A program made the position numbers and the translations under genes. Below are positions 37,150 through 45,966 of a DNA stretch of 64,000 nt, piece by piece. How positions within the stretch are numbered: position 1 is the first letter of the stretch; each line of letters starts with the position of its first letter. The DNA is from Austropuccinia psidii. Lineage: Eukaryota; Basidiomycota; Pucciniomycetes; Pucciniales; Sphaerophragmiaceae. Location of the stretch: assembly GCA_023105745.1 (NCBI GenBank), contig JALGQZ010000015.1, forward strand, positions 24,409,499 through 24,473,498, given 5' to 3'. Under the pieces are notes generated by a model. It saw only the letters and a list, made by a program, of their open reading frames with translations. It searched no databases and was not told the DNA's origin.

Positions 37150-37405
37150 TGAGGGGTGGAAGGTGATGGGCCGGGTGATGTTGGTGGTGGATGAATGGGT
37201 TAAGGTGACTGGGGGGGTAGAAGGTGATGTCGGTGGTGGATGTATGGGTTAAGGTGAATGGGGGGGTGGAAGGTGATGGGTTGGGTGATGTTGGTGGTGG
37301 ATGTATGGGTTAAGGTGATAGGTTGGGTGATGTTGGTGGTGGATGAATGGGTTAAGGTGATGGGTTGAGTGATTTTGGAGGTGGATGAATGGGTTAGGCA
37401 GGTGG
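37150..37405. repeat. G-rich 42-bp minisatellite
   Basis: Units of 42 bp built on ggtgatgggttgggtgatg, then ttggtggtggatgaatgggttaa, in about five to six copies with internal variants (runs of seven G near 37211 and 37260). Because 42 is a multiple of three, two minus-strand frames stay open across it as Thr/His/Pro repeats; these are not genes. Confidence 0.75.
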
Positions 37406-37419
37406 GTAGATAAGGAGGA

Positions 37420-37780
37420 GTCAAATGTTGAAAAATAAAAATAAAACAAATTACCTATAATAAAAAAAGAAAATGTTTTAGAACAATCTATAAAAAAATA
37501 GAGTTTGAGTGAGAGGTGGAGCCTGTGAAAAAAAACAAAAATGAAAAATACTGACCTGAATTATAAAAAAAAGTAAATTGTTTTGGAATAATCTAAAATA
37601 AATAAATAAATAAATAATTGAATTGAAGAGTGCGGGGTGAAGAAGTGAGAGGTTGAGCCTGTTTAAAAAAACAAAAAATGGAGAATTTACCTGATTTAAA
37701 AAAAATTAAAATTATTGTTGAATAATCTTAAAAAAAATCAGTTTGAAATAAAGAGTTGGGAGAAAAAAGTTTTTTTCAAA
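37420..37780. repeat. Tandem repeat of ~130 bp, about three units
   Basis: Repeated blocks contain gagaggtggagcctgt, an A-rich run, tacctgaattataaaaaa and gttttggaataatctaaaa. Copies lie near 37440, 37560 and 37680. An A-rich run follows up to the element C LTR at 37958. Confidence 0.6.
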
Positions 37781-37957
37781 AAAAAAACAAATCCAAAATG
37801 CCAAAAGTGAACACAAAAAAATAAAAGAAAAGAAAACAAGAATAAATTCAAGAAACATATAGAAAAATAAGAAGAAATAAAAAAATAAATGTCAAAGCCA
37901 ATAGAATAACATAAAATAAAATTTAAAGAAAAAAGGGAAAAAATGTCCATCCACTTG

Positions 37958-39783
37958 TGTGAGCCTTAGAGGTAATTTCACATACCCAAAAGACCACAAA
38001 TACAAAATTAACATATTAATATAAATAAAAGAAATTTATTTATATTATTAAAATAAAAATATAAATATAAATATAAAATTATATTCAAAACAAAAAAATT
38101 AATTACAATTTAAAAATAAAATTACCTTAAATTTTGGAATTATAAAATTACATTTATACTTGAAAAAATTAAGTAAAAATGAAATTTTAACAAAATTGTA
38201 AAAAAATAAATAAATTTGGAAAAAAGTTAAATAAAAATTATTATAACTTTTTATCCAATAGATAATCATATAAAAATTATTTCACCATTGGATTCCTCAT
38301 CAAAAATCAGGTGGGGTCACCTCTGAGTGAAATTCTTGTAACTCAACTCTAAATAAGCTTAAATTAAGTTTTTAGTATTTTCAATACAGAAGTTGAAAAT
38401 ACTCAAAACTTTAATTTAATTCACACCACATGTGGTGTTAACCATGAATTTTTGTGTTAAAATTGAAGTGTTGTGTTTAGTTTAGAAGTTATGAGGAATT
38501 GAAGTATTTTCAATTGAATTCAATTGAAATGTCAAAATGTGCGTGTGTATTACATAAGTGAACTTTGATTTACATATGAGGTATCAATTATTACTGTATT
38601 GTACTGTGCAATTCAATTGAATTACATATGTAAAGTATATGTATAATACATGACACGGAATTAAAGGAAACATAAATTGGAAAGATTAAATCTGGGGGGG
38701 CAAAGGAACTCCATCTCTAAGGGGGAGCTAGACCCCCAAACTCCTTGCTGACAGGCGTGGGATGTCAAAATTCATGCAAATGTTTATCACTTTTGGCCTG
38801 GAATTGAGTTACAGGGTCTGTAGACTCAATTGATGATAAGGTTTTGATACCAACTGGGGTAGTTTTAGCTGTTGCCAAGAGGGTAAAACTACCCTTAAGA
38901 TAAAATCATCATAGTAAAAACAGCTTTAACTGGCTTCTACATCTCTTACACACATTCTGACCTGTTTTGGAGGCTCTAGACCAGGTATTGCTATAGTAAT
39001 GGCTGATTTAAGGGTCTAGAATGGCTAAAATTGGCTTAAACCAGCCCTTTTTGGTCTAAATCAGGGTTCAATGACGCCATAATTGGCTTTTCTGTTGTCA
39101 GACTGTTTTTCACGACTGACAAGAGTAAATTTTACTTTTGAAGTAAGAAAATTGATTGCTATAAAAGAATGTCTTCCTTGCCCCACTTTTCTCTTCATGT
39201 TAGAGTCTTTTCCTTTTATAGTTAGTTTAAACATTGTTAAACCAATCAATAAGAGATTCCAACCACCTTTCTTAAATCATTTTAAACCTTTTAACCACGT
39301 GAAAAAATCATTATAATCATTTTTTGTAACTCTTATAATCATTTTTACCCCTGAACCACCCCAAAAGTGAATTAAAGCATCTTTCATCACTGTAAACTTT
39401 GTCACTTTGTTTCCAAATTCACTCTGGTCACTTTTGGGCGTGTTTTCTCTTTAATATTCTTTTTAAAGACTCTGTTCTTTAATTAATTGTTTGCAGTTCT
39501 TTGCTCAAGTAACTCCAATTGAAATTGCTCTTGAAGAAATTTCTTTTGTAGCCTTAAATATCTCTTGTAGAGTATTTTTGGATAAATTTTTATTGTTGGT
39601 AAAACAATAAATCTTTATAAATATTATTGTTTTATACTAATAAAGTTATAAACAATAAAATTGGTGTGTTTTCTCTTAAAAATAATATTTCTTACTACTT
39701 TTAATTGATTTTTACCTTATGCAAATTTTGAGGACAGGAAAAGTACTTGATTTTTAATCAAAGTTTCATATCCACACCTTACA
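37958..39783 (+). repeat. 5' LTR of element C
   Basis: 1826 bp, nearly the same length as the 3' LTR (1827 bp) and very similar by eye. It contains a consensus TATA box at 39160-39167. A 77-codon open frame (39083-39316) overlaps the TATA box and recurs in the other two copies. Confidence 0.94.
39160..39167 (+). promoter_or_regulatory. TATA box of the element C LTR
   Basis: TATAAAAG, conserved at the same place in the 3' LTR (59000-59007) and in the solo LTR (26156-26163, minus strand). Transcription would start about 30 bp downstream. Confidence 0.6.
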
Positions 39784-39784
39784 T

Positions 39785-39800
39785 TGGAGGGCCCAGCCAT
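39785..39800 (+). promoter_or_regulatory. Candidate primer binding site, element C
   Basis: TGGAGGGCCCAGCCAT starts one base after the LTR. Like the element D site, it starts TGGNGGGCC-like, suggesting that both families use the same or a similar tRNA primer. Confidence 0.5.
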
Positions 39801-39929
39801 GATATTTTACCTGTGACTTTTTTTTTACGCTTTTTAAATCTTTTTTCTTATATTGAAAAATTTAGAAAGATATAAAAAAACAGTTATAATTCAAAAAATC
39901 AATAAAAAATGTTTTTTTTCATATTATAA

Positions 39930-40007
39930 GTGAGGCTTATATTTTTATTTCTTTTTTGAAATAACCTTTCTTTTACTTAATTAATTGGTTTGTTTTATTG
40001 ATTTTAG
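39930..40007 (+). other. Predicted leader intron of element C
   Basis: Donor GTGAGG after ...ATTATAA, acceptor TGATTTTAG. The exons would join A|TG to give ATG TCT GAA AAT, the start of ORF1. This is parallel to 14831-15396 in element D. Confidence 0.45.
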
Positions 40008-40964
40008 TGTCTGAAAATGTGGTAAGACAAGAAAACATTGAAACAGCCTCAACAGTCACCAGCATTATTCCTGACAGTACTATTAATTCAGACCATAATA
40101 GTACTGTTATTGTGACTTAAAATAACCAACCTGAACCAATATCTTCTGAATTGATTAAATTGGACATACGTAATACCCTTCAGAAAGCTAAGAATTTGGC
40201 CAATAGTAAGTTTTTTGACATAAAAATACTATTTTAAGCCTTTTTAACCATAATTATGCCTTCAACAAGGTCACGAGCCAGCTGTAACCTCTCAAGCAGC
40301 TCCCAGAAAGGTAATAGACGTGATTATGGCAGAGGCCAATCAGGTACAGAAGGAAAAGGGTCAGCTGATGACTTCCAAACAACTAAAATGGGTCATTCTG
40401 AAGCTGATAATACCATTTTACCTTCAAAAAGAGCTGACACTGCCACAACAAGCCTCTGTGGACATATACAAAGCCAGCCACAGTACATACAACAATGCAC
40501 TTCAATTCAAGGAGTACCAGATCCTTGCAGACCTGTGGAAGAATTGCATGAATTCTTACCTGACAGTAAGAAAATTCTTGGGCCATCCCAACACTTGCAA
40601 ATTGCTCAATGGATGGCATCCATTGATGTAGAAGAAAAACATGATGCTTTTGACACTAGAATGGAGGAAAAGCAACCCTCCACCACCAAAGCAAGTGCCA
40701 AAATCAGCCCCAGTGGCCAGCAGCAGCAATTCCAATGTGAAAAAGCAGCCACAAGTTCCAAACAAGGGCAAAGCAAAGGCACCAGCCCCAAAACCTTACA
40801 GCCAAGGATACAGGATTCCAAAGATTCAGCAGGATTCCATGGAAAATGTATTTCAGATGGCCAGAACCATGATGGAATTACAGAAGAAGGAGGAAGCCAG
40901 ATTAAGATTCCAGAAATTGTTTCTGATATATTTGATTCCATCCCAGAATTGTATGATGCTATAA
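40008..40964 (+). pseudogene. ORF1 of element C (spliced, two nonsense codons)
   Basis: Predicted exons: A39929 + 40008-40205 + 40270-40964. The intron between is 40206-40269 (64 bp, GTAAGT...CAACAAG, phase 1). Joining gives ...RNTLQKAKNLAN-S-HEPAVTSQAAPR in one frame. In-frame stops lie at 40118-40120 and 40629-40631; the natural stop is 40962-40964. The protein has a helical middle (YQILADLWKNCMNSYL), a Pro/Ser/Lys-rich linker (PPPPKQVPKSAPVASSSN), SQGYRIP and a terminal helix (MARTMMELQKKEEARLRFQK). The layout matches ORF1 of element D; function is unknown. The whole last exon overlaps the gag frame. Confidence 0.5.
40206..40269 (+). other. ORF1 intron of element C containing the gag-pol ATG
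   Basis: 64 bp, GTAAGT donor, branch-like TTTTTAAC near 40242, acceptor CAACAAG. The ATG of ORF2 (40256) is 14 bases before the acceptor, so only unspliced RNA would carry it. Confidence 0.5.
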
Positions 40965-41395
40965 ATGACGTGAAAAAACATCTTTCTGATAAAAATGAAA
41001 CCATTTGTAACAACATTGAAACAAACAACCTGATTCTGTGCCAAATTAATGAAACACTTATGTGTTTTGAAAAAGGTTTAAGAACAATTAAAATTTCCAA
41101 TAATGATAATTCTTCTGGCAATAAGATAAATGAACAATCTTCCCTTATTGAAGAATTAACAGATAAATATTCTAAATTCAATATTGATGACATAATTGAA
41201 ACAAGAATTAAACAAGCCATAGATATTATCAAAACAGATAACAAGAAAGTCCTTGATGACATTTCAAATTCATTTACTGAAGTAAAGACATATACCATTG
41301 CCTTGAAAAAGTGTTTTGATGCTTTACAAGAAGAAGTATCAAAATTATCAATGAAATTGAATCAAGTCACTGCTGATAATACAAGACAGACATAG
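40256..41395 (+). CDS. N-terminal gag-pol (ORF2) of element C
   Basis: 379 codons from ATG at 40256 to TAG at 41393-41395. The next frame (41426-43756) is in the same phase, so the TAG is a nonsense mutation inside one polyprotein. The N-terminal half is polar and Gln/Ser-rich. The C-terminal half (IVSDIFDSIPELYDAINDVK to ALQEEVSKLSMKLNQVT) is strongly helical and probably a coiled coil upstream of the capsid-like domain. It overlaps ORF1 in the -1 frame up to 40964. Confidence 0.65.
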   Translation: MPSTRSRASCNLSSSSQKGNRRDYGRGQSGTEGKGSADDFQTTKMGHSEADNTILPSKRADTATTSLCGHIQSQPQYIQQCTSIQGVPDPCRPVEELHEFLPDSKKILGPSQHLQIAQWMASIDVEEKHDAFDTRMEEKQPSTTKASAKISPSGQQQQFQCEKAATSSKQGQSKGTSPKTLQPRIQDSKDSAGFHGKCISDGQNHDGITEEGGSQIKIPEIVSDIFDSIPELYDAINDVKKHLSDKNETICNNIETNNLILCQINETLMCFEKGLRTIKISNNDNSSGNKINEQSSLIEELTDKYSKFNIDDIIETRIKQAIDIIKTDNKKVLDDISNSFTEVKTYTIALKKCFDALQEEVSKLSMKLNQVTADNTRQT

Positions 41396-41425
41396 TTATG
41401 GCAAGAACTGACACCTAAGGAAGAC

Positions 41426-43756
41426 ATGTATAAAATTGAAGTAATAAATTTAATACAAAGCTTCCAACATGAATACATAAATTCCCAAAGGTGTAGCAAC
41501 AGTAAAATGAATGACATTGAACAAATACTGGGCACCTTACCAAGAATGTCTACACATCTGAATCAAAATGAGGGCACAAGAATTCCAAATCCACAAGTAT
41601 TGGATCCTGATAATTCACAATTAAAAAATGAATTATCCACTCCTTTTCATAACTTGGAGCCATCAATGAGCCAAGCACTCTTGAAAGAAGTTCCAAAACT
41701 TAAAGAATGGCCTCACTTCAGTGGTGAAGTAGAGTATGACCATATGGAACTCATTAGAGGTATTGACATGATCAAAGAGGATTTTGAATTACCAGACAGA
41801 TTGGTAACAGCCAGGTTTAACACCTTGTTTACCAGATCAGCTCACAGATGGTACATCAAAATAAGACAAGCACATGGACACCAGAGTTGGACTTGGTGGA
41901 AAACCCAAATCATCAACAAATGGGAAAATAATTCTTGGAGGTTTAAAGTTGAAACAGCCTTTGAATCTGCCAAATTTAATGCTGATAAAGACAAAGCTTT
42001 ACCATGGCTTTGCCAACAAAAGGACAGATTAACAGCATTATATCCTGACATGTCAGAATTTATGATCCATAGAAAAATTCTGAGACAATGTGGAGGTGAC
42101 TTAGAGCATGCTGTCAAAAGCAGGACTACTGAACAATCTTCAGCAAAGGATATTATCAATATACTAGAAGAAGTAACCACCAGAACCAAAATTGGTTCTA
42201 GTAGGGTGAATCTCAAAACAAGGTTTAATACACCTTGGAAAGATTATGTGGACAAAAACCCCAAAGCAAATTCTAGTAATATTAATTATAAATCTGCAGA
42301 TACAGTCAGAAAATGCCATATTTGCCAAAGCACCACCCATTTAGCCAATACATGTCCAAAAAGGGGGAATATCAATGAAATTGACATTGAAAAGGAACCA
42401 GATGTTAAAAAAGAAGACATAATTGAAGAGAATTCAGATGATAAGTCATCCATATTTTCTGAATCTTCAAAAGATATAGAAAATATCAATGCCACTTTTG
42501 ACATCATGGAATCTTATTCCCACTTGCCACAATTGAGCAATGGTCAACTTGATTTATCAAAAGTTCAAGATGCACAACTTATGAAAGCAAAACCAAACAG
42601 AGGGAAAGGTTTTACAGCTGGTAGCTCCTGTATAACAGAAGTGGTTATTGACAACAAGCCCACCAAACTTTTGCTCGACCCAGAAGCCTTCTGCTCTTGT
42701 GTTGGAAAATCCTTTCTCAAGACTTGTGTACCAAATTTTGAAGACCAATTGTTACCAATTGATGGGATAAAATTCAACAGTGCAAGTAATACAATGAAAG
42801 CATTAGGAATCTTTGAGACCAATGTCATATTCCCACACATATATGGGAATCTAAGAATCACAGTTGAATTTGTTGTTATGGAAAATTGCTCTAGTACCCA
42901 TTTTATATTAGGAAATGAGTATTTAATCATGTATGGGATAGATTTACATAATAACAAAGACAGATACTTTACTATTGGAGGCAATAAGCGCCAAAAATTT
43001 GCCTTTTTACCATTTAAAAGACAAATTGCAGTAAAGAAAGTATCACCAGTCAACTTAGAGTTAGAGAAATTTAAGTCTGAACAGTTAAATCAGGCTGAAA
43101 TAAGCCTTCATCTGACTGATAAACAAGAAACTGAACTTTCTTCCCTTTTGAATGACCACAGAGGAGCATTTGCTTCAGACAAAGAACCTCTAGGAGCAAT
43201 TATTGGTCATGAAGTTGACATCATTCTTAACATTGAAAGACCTTATCCACCACTCTTAAGAAGATCTGCTTATCCAGCAAGTCCAAAATCTAGAGAAGCT
43301 CTAGAAATTCATATCAAAGAACTTCTGGACCTTGGTGTAATAAGAAAAGTAGGCCACAATGAAGAAGTAGAAATAACTACACCAGTCATAGTGGCGTGGC
43401 ATAATGGAAAATTCAGAATGGTTGGGGACTTTAGAGCTCTGAACACTTACACTGTTCCAGACAGATACCCAATACCAAAAATCCAAATTTCCCTTACTCA
43501 AATATCTCAAGCAGTGTATATAACCACTATGGATGCCCTTAAAGGATTCCATCAAAATGTGGTGACACCAAGAGCAAGAAAATACTTGAGAATTATTGTT
43601 CATTGTGGAGTGTATGAATACTTGAGGATGCCCTTTGGTATCAAAAATGCACCTTCACACTTCCAAAGAATGATGAATGAAATCATCCCTGAAGAACTCT
43701 CAGAGGGATGGTTAATCATTTACATTGATGACATTATTGTCTGTTCCAAGACTTGA
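41426..43756 (+). CDS. Gag core, zinc knuckle, protease and reverse transcriptase of element C
   Basis: 776 open codons with no true start; they continue 40256-41395 past a nonsense codon. Domains in order: retrotransposon Gag core (residues ~90-270; EYDHMELIRGIDMI, WTWWKTQIINKW); zinc knuckle C297-H-I-C300...H305...C310; protease with active site D418-P-E-A where a D-[ST/P]-G-A motif is expected; reverse transcriptase with MPFGIKNAPSHFQRMM and YIDD at 766-769. The frame ends in TGA (43754-43756), where the homologous D sequence has KT/ET-x-EDH, and continues in phase afterwards. Confidence 0.85.
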   Translation: MYKIEVINLIQSFQHEYINSQRCSNSKMNDIEQILGTLPRMSTHLNQNEGTRIPNPQVLDPDNSQLKNELSTPFHNLEPSMSQALLKEVPKLKEWPHFSGEVEYDHMELIRGIDMIKEDFELPDRLVTARFNTLFTRSAHRWYIKIRQAHGHQSWTWWKTQIINKWENNSWRFKVETAFESAKFNADKDKALPWLCQQKDRLTALYPDMSEFMIHRKILRQCGGDLEHAVKSRTTEQSSAKDIINILEEVTTRTKIGSSRVNLKTRFNTPWKDYVDKNPKANSSNINYKSADTVRKCHICQSTTHLANTCPKRGNINEIDIEKEPDVKKEDIIEENSDDKSSIFSESSKDIENINATFDIMESYSHLPQLSNGQLDLSKVQDAQLMKAKPNRGKGFTAGSSCITEVVIDNKPTKLLLDPEAFCSCVGKSFLKTCVPNFEDQLLPIDGIKFNSASNTMKALGIFETNVIFPHIYGNLRITVEFVVMENCSSTHFILGNEYLIMYGIDLHNNKDRYFTIGGNKRQKFAFLPFKRQIAVKKVSPVNLELEKFKSEQLNQAEISLHLTDKQETELSSLLNDHRGAFASDKEPLGAIIGHEVDIILNIERPYPPLLRRSAYPASPKSREALEIHIKELLDLGVIRKVGHNEEVEITTPVIVAWHNGKFRMVGDFRALNTYTVPDRYPIPKIQISLTQISQAVYITTMDALKGFHQNVVTPRARKYLRIIVHCGVYEYLRMPFGIKNAPSHFQRMMNEIIPEELSEGWLIIYIDDIIVCSKT

Positions 43757-43765
43757 GAGGAGCAC

Positions 43766-44491
43766 ATGTACAGATTGTCCAGAGTTTTGACAAAAATTCA
43801 ATCAGTAAACATGAAAATCTCCTTGAAGAAATGCCATTTTGGATTTAAAGAACTTAAGGCACTAGGACATGTTGTATCTGGTTTATCCCTTGGAATTGAC
43901 AAAAACAAAGTTGCAGCAGTATTGCTAAAACCCATGCCTCAGAACAAAAAGGAAATTCAGTCATTCTTAGGTTTTGCAGGATATTACAGGCAACACATTA
44001 AATATTTTGCATCCATAGCAAGACCACTTTATAAATTGTGTGACAAAGACACAGTATTTGAAATGATTGTTGACAGAGTCAAAGCTTTTGAGTCTCTAAG
44101 AGAAGCACTGACCACTGCTCCACTCTTACTGATGCCAGACTTTAAATTGCCTTTCAAACTGTATATTGATGCATCAGGGGATGGGCTAGGTGCTGCACTT
44201 CACCAAGTTCAGATCATAAATGATGAACCTGTAGAAGGACCCATATGTTTCATATCCAGGCAAATCAAAGCAACTGAAGCCAGATATGGAGCAAGTCAGA
44301 TGGAATGTCTATGCCTTGTCTGGGCCTTGGAGAAATTGAACTACTTCTAGAGGGATGTGTTTTTGAGGTGATAACAGATTGTACAGCTGTCAAATCACTT
44401 TTGAACATGAAAACACCCAACAGACATATGCTCAAATGGCAAATAGCCATACAGGAATACAGAGGCAATACAACTATTGCTCATAAGGATG
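43766..44491 (+). pseudogene. Reverse transcriptase end and RNase H of element C, up to the element B insertion
   Basis: The frame follows directly from the TGA at 43754. It carries the RT thumb ([20 protein letters not shown]) and RNase H ([16 protein letters not shown]). A one-base loss near 44340 (after EKLNYF) throws the frame into a stop; the correct sequence continues in the next frame ([18 protein letters not shown]). At 44491 element B begins, inside the RNase H C terminus, and coding resumes at 56087. Confidence 0.8.
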
Positions 44492-45944
44492 TGTCACAAC
44501 CATGGAAATTTACCTCCTTGGATCCCCATATGGGATATCAAGCCACAGTTCTTTTATGGCCAATTGGCCATATCCATCACCAGTGGCCAATATGGCCATG
44601 TCATCATCTTATGGACCATTTATGGCCATTTGTGTTTTGGGGCCTTCATGGCCCTTCACCTCAATCCAAAACCAATAGCGGCAATTTATGCCCAAATGGG
44701 TATTTCTGGTCATTTCCCTCAAAACCAGGAGAAAGGGCCCAAATGGCTGTTTTTGGCCATTTGGGCTCATAATGCGCATTTGCGCACATTTGTGCATTTT
44801 GTGCATTTGTGCACTTTTGCGCACTGTGATGCAAAGTGTCCAGAAGACACTTCCCCGCCTTTTGGGCCAGTTTTGGCTCAGAACCCAAAAGTGGCCAAAA
44901 ACCCCAAAGGGCCCAGAAACACCTTTCCAAGCTCTGAAGCCATAACATCCATCCTTTTCCCCTGTGCCTTTCCATATCAAGACCTTTGGACGTAATTTTC
45001 TTGCCAACGAACCAATATGCCATAAATGATGTTATATATCATTGTGCATCATTTTTCAACAGCAATTCAATGGTGGAAATATCAAATGGTAATTTCAAAA
45101 TTCCAACATCTCATCACGTCATCAAGGCACCCAATCATTCAGAGGAATCATCAAGGCTCAAGAGCAAGTGTTTCAGCATCAAAGACCAATGACGCCATAA
45201 AGCAGTGATTGGTTATTCTCACTCCAAGTATTCCTTCCAAGGGAATACTGTCAATTCATTCTCAAAGTGTATTCAAGAGGCAGTGCCAAAAGAAGTTGTC
45301 AAGTGTCAAAGCTCCACTCAATCCATCTTGGCAACCATATTCATTTCAATACAGTCTGGATCCATCAAGAACTGTATTTCATTTTCAAGCATGGGAAATT
45401 CATTCAACCCAGTTCAATTTCAATATTAGCCAGCTGTATCAATTCCCAAAACAATCAATACAGCCTCAAGGATCAATACAGATCAGTTTTCAGCCTGAAG
45501 AACTCAAGCTCCCAACTTTTCACATATACTGGCTACCCTTTCCACCCTGGGGGGTTTTTCCCCAGTTAATTGATATACTGATTTATTTTTATCTTTATTT
45601 TCTTTTCATTTTAGTTAAGCAAATACTGATATTATTAAGTCAGTCATTTAGTACTTTTCTCTTTCTCTTTCTTCGCATGTCAATGGATATTTGGTGGTCA
45701 TATCCTTACTAATTCCATTATTCATTTTTGGCAGGTTGAAACAGTGATTAAGGACTTACTTGGTTGGCTCTTTGGCAATTTGGCTTCCCTTTCCTCTTTT
45801 GCATCTCATCTTGTACCTGCATATCCTTAGAGGAATTCATTCTTATTATTTTTATTCTTTATTCCTTTGGAGTCTTCCAAGTGAGTTCCCTGATTTCTGA
45901 GTGCCAGGCCACTCTTGTATTTCTGTCCAAGAGCCACTGTGACA
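44492..45944 (+). repeat. 5' LTR of element B
   Basis: It contains an array of TGCGCATTT-like units near 44772-44830 and a TATATATC candidate promoter near 45030. Open frames of up to ~170 codons in several frames also occur in the 3' LTR and are not supported as genes. Confidence 0.94.
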
Positions 45945-45966
45945 TTATATTAATTAACTCATAATT
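45945..45966 (+). promoter_or_regulatory. Conserved sequence inside the 5' LTR of element B, candidate primer site
   Basis: TTATATTAATTAACTCATAA directly follows the LTR and is almost identical in element A (24212-24232, minus strand). No TGG is present, so standard 3'-CCA tRNA priming is unlikely at this position. Confidence 0.4.

Noticed and set aside
37150..37405. Possible telomere-like repeat (GGGTTA words)
   Set aside because: The period is 42 bp with varied sequence, and the locus is internal; not telomeric.
37200..37449. Two Thr/His/Pro-repeat frames on the minus strand
   Set aside because: Translation of the 42-bp minisatellite in two frames; no independent support.
37738..37950. 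70-codon hydrophobic minus-strand frame that looks like membrane segments
   Set aside because: It is the translation of an A-rich stretch; Phe/Leu/Ile content is a composition effect.
40606..41298. 230-codon antisense frame opposite gag of element C
   Set aside because: It is the mirror of a long coding frame, has no recognisable domain and no support in element D.
44477..45064. Open frames of 120-172 codons on both strands in the element B LTRs (also 54574-55158)
   Set aside because: They recur in both LTRs in several frames at once, have no domain and lie in non-coding LTR sequence; low stop density explains them.
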